NCBI GenBank assembly: GCA_902785605.1
Contig: CACZZL010000007.1
Coordinates: 1-64,000 of the forward strand
Reading direction: 5' to 3'
DNA: 64,000 bases
Origin: an uncultured Bacteroidales bacterium
GTDB lineage: Bacteria; Bacteroidota; Bacteroidia; Bacteroidales; Paludibacteraceae
Shown here: positions 50,990-59,427 of the stretch, one piece after another
Layout of the letters: each line of letters begins with the position of its first letter
Numbering within the stretch: the stretch's first letter is position 1
Notes under the pieces: model-generated
What the model was told of the DNA's origin: nothing
Seen by the model: only the letters and a program-made list of their open reading frames with translations
The model's database searches: none
Program-made: the position numbers and the translations under genes

Positions 50990-51335
50990 TCACCACCAGG
51001 TAGCACCCGGCCATAATGAGCAGAATACCAATCCATTGTGTCCAGGCAATCTGTTCTTTGAACACCACCATGGCGGCGATCATACCGAACACGTATGCCA
51101 GGCTGCTGAGCGGGTAGGCTTGGGAGAAAGACCAGTGCTTAAGGATGTACATCCACAGCAGTCCTGCCGCCGTGAAACTGATGCCGCACGCCAGCCACCA
51201 CCAGTTGGTGATTTGGCTCCACACGAATGACCAGGACCACGTGACCGTGTCCACGGACTTGAGCGCCAGTTTCATGAATAGCTGTCCTGCGCATAGCAGC
51301 GCGCTCTGAATCAATGCCAGTAGAATCAGTTTCAT
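50985..51335 (-). CDS. Small EmrE/EamA-type four-helix transporter
   Basis: 116 residues, four membrane helices (MKLILLALIQSALLCAGQLF; SSLAYVFGMIAAMVVFKEQI; WIGILLIMAGCYLVVN). Fits the SMR/ArnE-like group that can flip lipid-linked substrates. Its ATG overlaps the ketosynthase stop, so it is part of the pigment operon. It may flip the lipid-linked product across the inner membrane. Confidence 0.8.
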   Translation of the reverse strand: MKLILLALIQSALLCAGQLFMKLALKSVDTVTWSWSFVWSQITNWWWLACGISFTAAGLLWMYILKHWSFSQAYPLSSLAYVFGMIAAMVVFKEQIAWTQWIGILLIMAGCYLVVN

Positions 51336-53050
51336 ACCTTATATATATACGCGTGCGCAATAGGTGTCATTTGGTCTCCCACGTGTGCCAACACCTGATC
51401 CCACGATTCCACTTGTTCATCGAACTGCAGCACCAGCGCGCTGTGGATCTGTCCCAGCGCCATCTGCGTTCGGATATCCATCATCGCCGCAGAGGGGGAC
51501 AAGGGGTGCTGTGCATAGGTGGCGTTGTAACCGTGGTTGCCGGTTAGGATCGCAATGAGCGAAGCGACCGTGTTATGCGTCGATTGGATGAATGGGGTCG
51601 GTTTGAGTTGTTGCTCATCGTTGTCCAGCATATCTTGCAGGAAACGCATCGACTGTGCCATGCATCCCCATTCGGTCTCGCAGAGAATCGCATCCGGGGT
51701 GATACCCGTCTGCTGCAGTACCATGCGTGCGGCTGCTACGATGCGCCGCATCTGCGGGGTCATGCGCCGTGCTTCCGCTCCGCTGACCATTTGGCTGACC
51801 GCACTGTCGTCCAACTCTTCAATCGCCGCAATTGGCGTGAGCGAGGAGGGGAGGGCGGTTTCGCTCAAGTCTGTCCCTGCCAGGCTCAGTACCAACGAGG
51901 ACTCGTTGCCGCCAAAACCGAAGGCGTTGCACAACACATGGTGCAGGGGCTTATGCTCGGTGTGCAGAACAGGTTGCACTAATCCTTCCGCAGTCTCGGA
52001 CCAATGCAGGTTCGCGGGAATGAACCCGTGCTGCATCGCCAACACGCAGATTGCGGCTTCCAATCCTCCGCTGGCGGAGGTGGTGTGCCCGGTGAACGCT
52101 TTGGTGCTGCTGACAGCCGGCATCTGCGATCCGAACAAACGGCGCAATGCGGCTGATTCGCTTAGGTCATTATTGGGTGTTGCGGTGCCATGTGCGTTGA
52201 TGTAATCGATGTCGCCGGGTGTCAGTCCTGCCATCTCCAACGCGCCCTTCATCGCCAAATAAGCACCCTCTCCGTTCTCCGAAGAGGCGGTCTGGTGATA
52301 GGCATCGCAGGTGTTCGCGTAGCCGCTAATATACCCGAGAATGACCGCGCCGCGTATCTTCGCATCCTCTTCCCGCTCCAAAACCAAGTATCCTGCTCCT
52401 TCGCCAAGGTTCAGTCCGTTGCGCTTAGCATCGAACGGACGACAGGGTTCGTGGGAGAGAATCATCAGTGTATTGAAGCCGTTGAGGTGGAATTTGCTCA
52501 AACTCTCTGCACCGCCTACCACCGCGGCTTTAGCTTGTCCGGTGCGTAGCATGTTAGCGCCTAACAGGACGGCGTTCAGTGCCGACGAACAGGCAGTCGA
52601 TGGAGTGGCCGTAAAGGCGAAAGGCGAGAGGTGAGAGGCAATCGTGCGCGTGGTGCTATCTGCTTCATGCAGGCGGATATGGTCCAAGGCTTGGCCTTGG
52701 GCATAGTGGTGCAGGTGCTGCTCCGTGAGATCCATACCACCTACAGTGGTGCCGCTGATGAATGCGCAGCCGTCTGTGTTCTGTAATCCTGCTTGCTGCA
52801 TCGCTTCCCGGGCTGCTAACAGTCCGAGTAAAGCGGTGCGGGGCATGGGTTCGGATAGGTCGATACCGGCCATCTGTTTGAGTTCGGCATCGCTAAACGG
52901 CACTTCACCGACCGGCAGTTCCTTGTGCACACTGCCGAGCACACGCATAGACCCGATGCCGGACTGTTCGTTCAGCAACGACTGCAGCGTCTCGGCGCAG
53001 TTACGGCCGATCGCGCTGATAGCTCCTATGCCCGTGATGGCAATTCTCAT
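51332..53050 (-). CDS. Ketosynthase fused to a second KS-like domain
   Basis: 572 residues. Residues 1-395 are a complete FabF-type ketosynthase: C154 (STACSSA), H287 (NAHGTA), H322 (FTGHTT). Residues about 405-572 match the 'Ketoacyl-synt_2' type found as separate small KS or chain-length proteins in aryl-polyene clusters (RRMTPQMRRIVAAARMVL; FIQSTHNTVASLIAIL). They carry no catalytic Cys. The fused part may act as chain-length partner. Its ATG overlaps the ACP stop. A heptamer tract gives ASHLSPFAFTA just before the active Cys. Confidence 0.87.
   Translation of the reverse strand: MRIAITGIGAISAIGRNCAETLQSLLNEQSGIGSMRVLGSVHKELPVGEVPFSDAELKQMAGIDLSEPMPRTALLGLLAAREAMQQAGLQNTDGCAFISGTTVGGMDLTEQHLHHYAQGQALDHIRLHEADSTTRTIASHLSPFAFTATPSTACSSALNAVLLGANMLRTGQAKAAVVGGAESLSKFHLNGFNTLMILSHEPCRPFDAKRNGLNLGEGAGYLVLEREEDAKIRGAVILGYISGYANTCDAYHQTASSENGEGAYLAMKGALEMAGLTPGDIDYINAHGTATPNNDLSESAALRRLFGSQMPAVSSTKAFTGHTTSASGGLEAAICVLAMQHGFIPANLHWSETAEGLVQPVLHTEHKPLHHVLCNAFGFGGNESSLVLSLAGTDLSETALPSSLTPIAAIEELDDSAVSQMVSGAEARRMTPQMRRIVAAARMVLQQTGITPDAILCETEWGCMAQSMRFLQDMLDNDEQQLKPTPFIQSTHNTVASLIAILTGNHGYNATYAQHPLSPSAAMMDIRTQMALGQIHSALVLQFDEQVESWDQVLAHVGDQMTPIAHAYIYKV
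52615..52635. repeat. Heptamer tract, AGGCGAA/AGGTGAG, 3 units
   Basis: AGGCGAA, AGGCGAG, AGGTGAG, then AGGCAAT. Confidence 0.7.
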
Positions 53051-53304
53051 TTGGTGCGATTCGCTTGGATGTATTCAGCCATCGTGCGGACGGACTGGAA
53101 GATCGCCTTACCGGCTTTCGGGTCCGCCAGTTTGATGCCGTACTCACGATCCATGAGCATGATCAGTTCGAGTGCGTCAATCGAATCCAATCCCAAGCCC
53201 TCACCAAACAGCGGGGCATCCGTATCGATATCGGCAGGCGTCATGTCCTCAAAATTGAGCGCCTCAATAATCTGACTCTTCAGTTGTTCAATCAATTGTT
53301 CCAT
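53047..53304 (-). CDS. Acyl carrier protein 1
   Basis: 85 residues, acidic four-helix ACP. Phosphopantetheine site S41 in GLGLDSIDALEL. Carries the growing polyene chain. Overlaps the neighbouring genes on both sides (4 and 13 nt). Confidence 0.9.
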   Translation of the reverse strand: MEQLIEQLKSQIIEALNFEDMTPADIDTDAPLFGEGLGLDSIDALELIMLMDREYGIKLADPKAGKAIFQSVRTMAEYIQANRTK

Positions 53305-53825
53305 ATTTGTATTTTTGCATAAAATTCATCTTTTGCGCTGCACTCGCACCAGCCGGCGAGAATAGTTGAGAGTTTAGAGTTGAGAGTTGAGAGAATGATC
53401 GGCTCCAGTTGTTCCGGATGGTCCAGAATATAAAACGAGGTCTCGCCTTGTATCTGATGCCGAATCGCAATCTCGCCCGTGACAATGTTCGGCAGCGTAT
53501 AAACGAACAGAGCCGGGCTGGGGTAGTAATTACCATCTGAGATGGTGGCAAGGTAATCCGTGTCGTTTTTGATGCTCGCACTGCGATTGGCCAAGATGAT
53601 TGCTGAAATCTGATTGCTGATAGCTGACTGCTTCAACAATATCTCTGCAGCGATCCAACCGAGGCGGCTGAGGGTGTCCATCTTAAAGAATTTCGGATAG
53701 TCACCGGCATAGCGACGGTAGAGTTCGACCAGCATCTTATCGCCCGTCTCCTGCACCGTGATCGCCTGTCCGTTCAGCATCACCGAACGCGGTGTAATCT
53801 CTATGTAGCTTTCAGTTTTCAGCAT
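53292..53825 (-). CDS. Small KS-like protein of aryl-polyene/flexirubin clusters
   Basis: 177 residues. The segment YPKFFKMDTLSRLGWIAAEI and the late YTLPNIVTGEIAIRHQIQGE are typical of the short '3-oxoacyl-ACP synthase' proteins next to the ACP in Bacteroidetes pigment clusters. It has the thiolase-like half fold but no active-site Cys, so it is probably structural or a chain-length factor. Two heptamer tracts encode KQSAISNQISA and LSTLNSKLSTI. Confidence 0.75.
   Translation of the reverse strand: MLKTESYIEITPRSVMLNGQAITVQETGDKMLVELYRRYAGDYPKFFKMDTLSRLGWIAAEILLKQSAISNQISAIILANRSASIKNDTDYLATISDGNYYPSPALFVYTLPNIVTGEIAIRHQIQGETSFYILDHPEQLEPIILSTLNSKLSTILAGWCECSAKDEFYAKIQIWNN
53364..53391. repeat. 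Heptamer tract, AGTTGAG x4
   Basis: AGTTGAG, AGTTTAG, AGTTGAG, AGTTGAG, in frame. Confidence 0.85.
53602..53629. repeat. Heptamer tract, GCTGATA/GCTGAAA, 4 units
   Basis: GCTGAAA, TCTGATT, GCTGATA, GCTGACT, in frame. Confidence 0.8.
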
Positions 53826-53834
53826 TCAGTTTTC
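53807..53834. repeat. Heptamer tract, AGTTTTC, 4 units
   Basis: AGCTTTC, AGTTTTC, AGCATTC, AGTTTTC spans the overlap where the 53819 gene stops and the 53825 gene starts. Confidence 0.8.
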
Positions 53835-54835
53835 AGCCTTATCGCTGCATTAACGCCTCCGAATCCGGAGAGCATCTTAATGAGTCTTGACTCCTGACTC
53901 TTGACTCCTGACTCCTTTATCTGCATCGCGCAGAGAATAGTCTCCAACACGCCGGCTGCACCCATGGTGTGACCGAAATAGGGTTTGAGCATGCTCTTGG
54001 GCACGTCTTGCAGGCCGGCCCGTTCGATGGCCACCTGTTCCATGGCGTCGTTGTACTGCGTAGCTGTACCGTGTACGCCAATGAGACGGATCTGTTCGGG
54101 GGTGCACCCTTCCAGCACGTCCATCAGACAGCGGTATGCCCCTTCACCGGTCCGGCTGGGAGCCGAGATATGGTTCGCATCGTTGTGGATGCTGCCCGCT
54201 TCCAGCGTCCAATAAGGCTGAACACGGACTGCTGAAGGCTGACTGCTATAAATGATCGTAGCCGCTGCTTCACCTAAGTTGAGCCCTTTGCGGTCGGGTT
54301 GGAACGGGGTACAGGGTTCCGGCGACAGGGCCTTGAACGATTGAAATCCGCTCACAATGAACCGCGTTTGCAGATCGCATCCGACCACCACGGCATGCTT
54401 GTATAGTCCTGCTTCGAGCAGGCGCATGGCGGTTATCTGGGCACATACACCGGAAGTGCAGGCATTGCTCACCACAATCGGCGGGTTGGGGTTGCCGAAA
54501 TGCGCTGCAATCGCTTGTGCCGGACGCAGCAGTTCCAAGTGATCCCCTTTGGTTGTAGAGAGAACGAAGACAGTGTCCTTTATCCATTGTCCATTGTCCT
54601 TTGTACATTGTACATTGTCACTTTGTACATTCTCCATCGCTTCCTCCACGCTCCGGATGCACAGTGGTACGAACTCCTGCGGGGTATCGAACAGCGAGGC
54701 GCAGAACGGTTCCACGTCTGCGAAGCGGTCCGAATAAATCTTCAGTCCGCTGCGTCCTGCTTGTACCGCGTCGTAGTTCGCTTGCGAACCGATGCCGAGC
54801 GGTGAGAGGATACTATGTCCGATACAATACACCAT
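53819..54835 (-). CDS. Ketosynthase of the pigment cluster
   Basis: 338 residues, shorter than FabF (about 410). C126 (SNACTSGV), H255 (GVHGTATQ) and H289 (FGHTMGAAG) are all present. Three heptamer tracts lie inside, including the longest in the window, which adds the polar stretch ENVQSDNVQCTKDNGQWIKD in the N-terminal half. The other two give SSQPSAVRVQP and IKESGVKSQESRLIK. Likely starts or extends the aryl-polyene chain. Confidence 0.87.
   Translation of the reverse strand: MVYCIGHSILSPLGIGSQANYDAVQAGRSGLKIYSDRFADVEPFCASLFDTPQEFVPLCIRSVEEAMENVQSDNVQCTKDNGQWIKDTVFVLSTTKGDHLELLRPAQAIAAHFGNPNPPIVVSNACTSGVCAQITAMRLLEAGLYKHAVVVGCDLQTRFIVSGFQSFKALSPEPCTPFQPDRKGLNLGEAAATIIYSSQPSAVRVQPYWTLEAGSIHNDANHISAPSRTGEGAYRCLMDVLEGCTPEQIRLIGVHGTATQYNDAMEQVAIERAGLQDVPKSMLKPYFGHTMGAAGVLETILCAMQIKESGVKSQESRLIKMLSGFGGVNAAIRLKTEC
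53882..53916. repeat. Heptamer tract, GACTCCT, 5 units
   Basis: GAGTCTT, GACTCCT, GACTCTT, GACTCCT, GACTCCT, in frame near the ketosynthase C-terminus. Confidence 0.88.
54217..54244. repeat. Heptamer tract, GCTGAAG, 4 units
   Basis: GCTGAAC, ACGGACT, GCTGAAG, GCTGACT, in frame. Confidence 0.65.
54574..54637. repeat. Longest heptamer tract, TGTCCAT/TGTACAT, 9 units
   Basis: TGTCCTT, TATCCAT, TGTCCAT, TGTCCTT, TGTACAT, TGTACAT, TGTCACT, an 8-base TTGTACAT, TCTCCAT, all in frame inside the ketosynthase. Confidence 0.9.
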
Positions 54836-54837
54836 GT

Positions 54838-55233
54838 CTATTCAATGATCGCCAACTTGAGCGTGGCGGTAGCAATCCCTTCGTCGTTGATGCGCGTCTC
54901 GCATTCGACGAGGCTGATGTTCAGCACTTCCTGAATGAGTGTCGCGCGGGTAGTCAGTGTCTCGCCGACCTTAGGCAAACGTTTGGCTTCCAGTTGCTTA
55001 ACGGCACCGATGTAACCGATCTTGTTGCCCGCGCTCTGTCCGGCCCGTACGGCGCAGGTCTGTGCCGCGTTCTCCATCAGACCGGATAGCGGCAGCACGC
55101 CGTCGACCACCAACGGACAATCGGCAGGGATGGTGAATTGTGTCACCGCCTGCTCGGCATCTACGGTCAGCACCGTGTCAATGAACACGAACGGCGGCCG
55201 TTGCGGGATATAGTTCTCAATGCCAGAAGTCAT
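54838..55233 (-). CDS. Second hotdog dehydratase (ApeP/FabZ-like)
   Basis: 131 residues from ATG 55233 (MTSGIENYIPQRPPFVFIDT); an ATG six codons earlier (55251) is possible. The YIPQRPPFVFID opening and LPLSGLMENAAQTCA fit the ApeP type of hotdog proteins in aryl-polyene clusters, which lack the full HFPGHP motif. It overlaps the acyltransferase stop by 17 nt. Confidence 0.8.
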   Translation of the reverse strand: MTSGIENYIPQRPPFVFIDTVLTVDAEQAVTQFTIPADCPLVVDGVLPLSGLMENAAQTCAVRAGQSAGNKIGYIGAVKQLEAKRLPKVGETLTTRATLIQEVLNISLVECETRINDEGIATATLKLAIIE

Positions 55234-56065
55234 ATAAATTAAACCATTCATAAGGATGGCTCAGTGCCATCTGTTCCAATCGTTGTGCATACTGTTGTTC
55301 CAACGTCTTGTCCGGTTGCAGTTCCTCTACCGTCACCCGATAGGACCGCGGTCCTTGCTTGAGTACAAACACCAGCAGTACCGTTTGTCTCGTTGCCCGG
55401 CAGATGCGGAATGGTCCGGCAGGGAAGGGGGCATCTGCGCCCATTACGGGACAGGTCACCGTTGTGTCACCCATTCGCCGATCAGCTGCCATGGCGAGGA
55501 TGTCGCCCTGCTGCAGCACTTCGTTGATGCGGTAGATATGACTCATGTCATTCGGTTGCACCAGGATCATGCCGATGTTATTGCGCGACAGCACTTCCTG
55601 CCGGTGCGCCGTCACCACGGGCGATTCGCCTCCGTAGGCCAGGATATGCAAGCGTTTGTCGGGTGTGGTCAGGAAATAGCCTGCCATCTCGGTGTTGCCG
55701 ATATGCGAGAAGAGCATAATGAAGCCTCTCGCATCGTGCACCCGGTCGTAGTACAGTTCGCGGTTCTCCACCGTCACCTCAAACGGCTCGCCGGCATAGA
55801 CGGCAAAGCGGTCAATGATAGCTTGTCCGAAGTGGTAGAACGAGCGATAGACATCTGCGGCTGCCTGCAGTCGGTTACGACCGCGGCGGCGGTGAAACAC
55901 ATACGCACCATGGCGCGCTTCAGCACGAATCAGGATATACCAGATCAGCCACAGATGCATCGCGCTGTACGCCACACGGATATCGGTGTGTCGAATCAGC
56001 CCCACCAGGGTGCGCTGCATCCAATGCGTTCCTCCTGTCTTACCTGACCACGCCTGTTGTGCCAT
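55217..56065 (-). CDS. LpxL/HtrB-like lipid acyltransferase
   Basis: 282 residues, with an N-terminal membrane-associated helix (MHLWLIWYILIR). The HxxxxE motif is in LFSHIGNTE; later DRRMGDTTV and FPAGPFRI fit the family. Probably transfers an acyl or polyene chain to a lipid anchor. The ATG shares one base with the ACP stop (TAATG). Confidence 0.87.
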   Translation of the reverse strand: MAQQAWSGKTGGTHWMQRTLVGLIRHTDIRVAYSAMHLWLIWYILIRAEARHGAYVFHRRRGRNRLQAAADVYRSFYHFGQAIIDRFAVYAGEPFEVTVENRELYYDRVHDARGFIMLFSHIGNTEMAGYFLTTPDKRLHILAYGGESPVVTAHRQEVLSRNNIGMILVQPNDMSHIYRINEVLQQGDILAMAADRRMGDTTVTCPVMGADAPFPAGPFRICRATRQTVLLVFVLKQGPRSYRVTVEELQPDKTLEQQYAQRLEQMALSHPYEWFNLYDFWH

Positions 56066-56304
56066 TATACGTGCTGCTCGATATAGTCGTAGAAGTCCTG
56101 CAATGTCTTAACGTGCTTCAGTTCTTCGGCTTTGGGCTTGAAACCGAAATCACGGTCAATGAGCATCACAATATCCACAAAATCCAACGAATCAATCTCC
56201 AGGTCTTTTACCAGACTGGCTTCGGGAGTAAGCAGATCTGCGTCAATCTCAAATTCCTCCACAAGGAGGTGGTTTACTTTTTCAATAATTTCCAGTTTTG
56301 TCAT
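56065..56304 (-). CDS. Acyl carrier protein 2
   Basis: 79 residues from ATG 56304 (MTKLEIIEKVNHLLVEEFEI). Phosphopantetheine site S39 (LEIDSLDFVD). Nineteen extra in-frame codons upstream are the translation of a heptamer tract and are not likely used. Confidence 0.9.
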   Translation of the reverse strand: MTKLEIIEKVNHLLVEEFEIDADLLTPEASLVKDLEIDSLDFVDIVMLIDRDFGFKPKAEELKHVKTLQDFYDYIEQHV

Positions 56305-56313
56305 ATATGTTAA

Positions 56314-56341
56314 ATTCTTCAATTTCCAATTTAAAATCTCC
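56314..56341. repeat. Heptamer tract, AATTTCC/AATCTCC, 4 units
   Basis: ATTCTTC, AATTTCC, AATTTAA, AATCTCC, in the gap between methyltransferase and ACP2. Same family as 57463-57490. Confidence 0.75.
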
Positions 56342-56345
56342 AATA

Positions 56346-57461
56346 TCAGCGTTTGCGGCAAACGATGATCGAGTGTCCTCCGTTTCCGATGCGGTCATGA
56401 ATGGTCTCGATCTCGAGTCCCGCCTCGTGAATGAGCCGGGTCATGTCATCGGTGTTGTACATCTTACTGTTGCCGTTAGCGAGTGCCGTGAAATAGAGGC
56501 TGGTCATGGTCAGGCTCATCGCTGCCGGTATATAGTCCTGCCGATCCCACAGGGTCTCCATGATGAAGATACGGTTGTCGGCATCGAGTATGGCTGCGGC
56601 GCGGCGCAGGATGGATACGATCTGCTCTTCGCTAAAGCAGTCGAGGAACTGCGACATCCATATTACGTCGTAGCGTTGGTCGGTCGGGAAGGTGCTGTGC
56701 TCGTCCAGCAGGTTCATTCCCACACCGCGAATACGCTCCGCACCGGCTTGTCCTGCCGTTGCTTGCTGCATCAGACCGATCTGTTGCGGCAGGTCGCAGA
56801 TGGTCACTTCCATCCGGTCGCTGTAGGTTACGCACCGCATGGCGAATCGTCCTGTGTTTCCGCCTACGTCCAAGAGCTGTAAGCTTTCGCCATTCGCCTT
56901 TTGCCTTTCGCCTATCAACTCCAGCGCTTCATCAAACGAATGATCGGAGTAGTAGTGGTCAAAACCGAACCAGCTCTTTTGCACCTCGGGCGGCAGGCTG
57001 CTCAGTCCTTCGTAGATGGTGGGCCAATCGCCAAAATGCTTGAGTCCCGCCGGACGGCCTTGTTCGAGTGCATGGTCGAGCACGAACCAGCCTTCGTAAT
57101 TGACATCGTGGTTGAAATCAATGTCCGCACGGATCATTGCGTCGCGCAGTAAGAACCAACCGGTCTTGGCGAGGCGGTACTTGTCCGTCTGCGGGTCAAT
57201 GAGCACGATGTGCGTGGTCAGCGAAGCTTCCAACAGACACTTGGCTGCGTACTCGCTCAGACCTGTGGCCTGTGCGATCTCGTGCTGCGTCAGTCCGTCG
57301 CGGTGCTCGTTGAGCAGTTCTAAGATGCCGTAGCGAATCATGAGTCGGCTGACTTGAAAGATGACCGGCCCCCATGAATAGAGGTGCGCCATCTCCTGCG
57401 CCTGCTGCGCGTTGTACGGCTCCTTGCTGAACGCTTGTTTTAGTTTATCGAATAAATGCAT
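56346..57461 (-). CDS. SAM-dependent O-methyltransferase, winged-helix type
   Basis: 371 residues. N-terminal winged-helix dimerisation domain (ILELLNEHRDGLTQHEIAQA); SAM motif LLDVGGNTGRFA near residue 195; late region DDMTRLIHEAGLEIE. Fits the family 2 O-methyltransferases in aryl-polyene clusters, which methylate the aryl head. A TTTCGCC tract inserts IGERQKANGES just before the SAM motif. Confidence 0.87.
   Translation of the reverse strand: MHLFDKLKQAFSKEPYNAQQAQEMAHLYSWGPVIFQVSRLMIRYGILELLNEHRDGLTQHEIAQATGLSEYAAKCLLEASLTTHIVLIDPQTDKYRLAKTGWFLLRDAMIRADIDFNHDVNYEGWFVLDHALEQGRPAGLKHFGDWPTIYEGLSSLPPEVQKSWFGFDHYYSDHSFDEALELIGERQKANGESLQLLDVGGNTGRFAMRCVTYSDRMEVTICDLPQQIGLMQQATAGQAGAERIRGVGMNLLDEHSTFPTDQRYDVIWMSQFLDCFSEEQIVSILRRAAAILDADNRIFIMETLWDRQDYIPAAMSLTMTSLYFTALANGNSKMYNTDDMTRLIHEAGLEIETIHDRIGNGGHSIIVCRKR
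56886..56913. repeat. Heptamer tract, TTTCGCC, 4 units
   Basis: TTTCGCC, ATTCGCC, TTTTGCC, TTTCGCC, in frame. Confidence 0.85.
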
Positions 57462-57462
57462 A

Positions 57463-57490
57463 AATCTTCAATATCCAATTTTCAATCTCC
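57463..57490. repeat. Heptamer tract, AATCTTC/AATCTCC, 4 units
   Basis: AATCTTC, AATATCC, AATTTTC, AATCTCC between ketosynthase stop and methyltransferase start; it overlaps the ketosynthase stop codon. Confidence 0.75.
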
Positions 57491-58705
57491 AATTGTGCGC
57501 AGCACAATGGCGCTGTTCGTTCCTCCGAAACCGAAGCTGTTACTCAGTACGGTCTTCAGTTCGGTGTCCACGGTTGTGGTGGCGAGGCGCAGGGTCTCGG
57601 CAGCGGGATCGACGTGTTCGAGGTTGATGTTCGGTGCCACGAATCCCTGCTGCATCATGAGAATCGAATAGACCGCTTCGCTCGCGCCGGCCATCCAACA
57701 CTCATGTCCGGTCATGGACTTGGTGCTGCTGATCCAGGTGCGTTTGCCGCCGAACAGACGGGTCAGTGCGATGGCTTCTTCTTCATCTCCCTGCTTGGTG
57801 GAGGTGGCATGTGCGTTGACGTAGTCGATGTCTTCGGGTTGCATACCGGCATCGGCCAAAGCACGTTGCATAGCGATGAACGAACCCTCGCTGCTCGGTT
57901 GGGATATACCGCCTCCGTTGCCGGAGAAGCCGTATCCGCACACTTCGGCCAGAATGGTCGCACCACGGGCAATGGCATGGTCATACTCCTCCATCACCAG
58001 AGCAGCTGCACCGCCACTCGGTACAAGACCGTCGCGGTCGGTGTCGAACGGACGACTGGCTCGGGTAGGGTCGTTGACGCGGCAGGAGAACGTGCCCAGC
58101 GCGTCGAACGCTGCCATGGCATAGGGGTTCACCTCCTGCGCACCGCCTACGAGCACCGTGTCTTGCAGGCCCTGACGAATGAACATCGCACCCAGACCAA
58201 TGGCATGGCTGCCGCTGGCACAGGCTGCGCTGACCGAGAAATTGATGCCGCGCAGGTGGAAGATGGTGCTGAGGTTCATGTTCACCGTGGAGTTCATCGA
58301 TTGGAAGATGAGTCCGCTGCCGAGCAACGCGGTGTCGTGTTTCTCGAGCATGGTCTCGTGCATCTCGACGGTCGGCTTGGCGGTGCTGTCGTTGCCGAAC
58401 AGAATGCCCACTTCGTGATCAAGCAAGTATTGCTCGTCTATCGCGGCCTGTTCGAACGCTTCGCGGGCTGCCATGTAGGCGTATTGTGCCTCTTGCGACA
58501 TACCTGTGCGTAAGCGACGGTGCAATAGCGCTTTCAGGTCCGGTGTCTCCACCATGCCTGTCAACGGACTGCGGAAACCGTATTCCTTGCGCGCTTCGTC
58601 ATAGCCGATGCCGCTCTTGCCGGCCCGCAACGACGCACTCACTTCCTCTTGGTTCCGGCCGATGCACGACCAGATACCCATGCCTGTGATCACTACTCGT
58701 CTCAT
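57482..58705 (-). CDS. FabF-like ketosynthase of the pigment cluster
   Basis: 407 residues, a complete KAS II fold with C162 (AACASGS), H299 (NAHATST) and H334 (MTGHECWMAG). Most conserved of the three ketosynthases and probably the main chain-extending enzyme. The ATG overlaps the ketoreductase stop. Confidence 0.92.
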   Translation of the reverse strand: MRRVVITGMGIWSCIGRNQEEVSASLRAGKSGIGYDEARKEYGFRSPLTGMVETPDLKALLHRRLRTGMSQEAQYAYMAAREAFEQAAIDEQYLLDHEVGILFGNDSTAKPTVEMHETMLEKHDTALLGSGLIFQSMNSTVNMNLSTIFHLRGINFSVSAACASGSHAIGLGAMFIRQGLQDTVLVGGAQEVNPYAMAAFDALGTFSCRVNDPTRASRPFDTDRDGLVPSGGAAALVMEEYDHAIARGATILAEVCGYGFSGNGGGISQPSSEGSFIAMQRALADAGMQPEDIDYVNAHATSTKQGDEEEAIALTRLFGGKRTWISSTKSMTGHECWMAGASEAVYSILMMQQGFVAPNINLEHVDPAAETLRLATTTVDTELKTVLSNSFGFGGTNSAIVLRTIGD

Positions 58706-59427
58706 CCTAATCCTCCTGCTATCTCAATCACTTGTCCGGTGATGTATGCCGCCTCGTCGGAACAGAGAAAACTGACCAGCGCCGCCACTTCCTCGGGTTG
58801 TCCGAAGCGTCCTGCGGGAATCGTTTTCTTTAACTCAGCCTCATTGAGGTCTGCCGTCATGTCGGTGGCAATGAATCCCGGGGCCACGGCATTGACCGTC
58901 ACCTTACGGGCTGCTACCTCTTTGCTCAGCGCCTTGGTTGCCCCGATCAGGGCCGCTTTGGCAGCGGAGTAGTTGGCCTGTCCGGGCAGACCGCTCACGC
59001 CGGAGACGGAGGTGATGTTGACGATGCGACCCGAGCGCGCGCGTAGCATACCGCCTAACACGTGGTGTGTGACGTAATAGAAGCCCTCCGTGGTGGTGTG
59101 CATCACGTCGTGCCAATCGTCCTCGCCCATGAACACCAGCAGTCCGTCACGACGGATACCGGCGTTGTTCACCAGCACGGATATATGTTCGCCTTCGTGC
59201 GCTGCATCCCATGCGTTCAGCGCGGCTTCAATCGAAGCCCCGTCGGTCACATCAAACGGCAGCAGTTCGGCCTTACCGCCTGCCGCTTCAATCGCCTGCT
59301 GACAACTGATAGCTGAAGCTTGATTGCTTTTATAATTAATGATCACCGTGTAGCCGTCTTGGGCCAGCCGTTCAGCGATAGCTCGGCCAATCCCGCGACT
59401 TGCTCCGGTCACAAGTGCATAGTTCAT
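58702..59427 (-). CDS. 3-oxoacyl-ACP reductase, FabG-like
   Basis: 241 residues. NADPH motif GASRGIGRAIA (8-18), NNAG (87-90), catalytic S140, Y153 and K157 (YSAAK). Reduces the beta-keto group in each elongation cycle. A short heptamer tract adds YKSNQASAIS after strand 2. ATGA overlap with the ammonia-lyase. Confidence 0.93.
   Translation of the reverse strand: MNYALVTGASRGIGRAIAERLAQDGYTVIINYKSNQASAISCQQAIEAAGGKAELLPFDVTDGASIEAALNAWDAAHEGEHISVLVNNAGIRRDGLLVFMGEDDWHDVMHTTTEGFYYVTHHVLGGMLRARSGRIVNITSVSGVSGLPGQANYSAAKAALIGATKALSKEVAARKVTVNAVAPGFIATDMTADLNEAELKKTIPAGRFGQPEEVAALVSFLCSDEAAYITGQVIEIAGGLG
59305..59325. repeat. Heptamer tract, GCTGAAG/ACTGATA, 3 units
   Basis: ACTGATA, GCTGAAG, CTTGATT, in frame in the ketoreductase. 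Confidence 0.65.
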
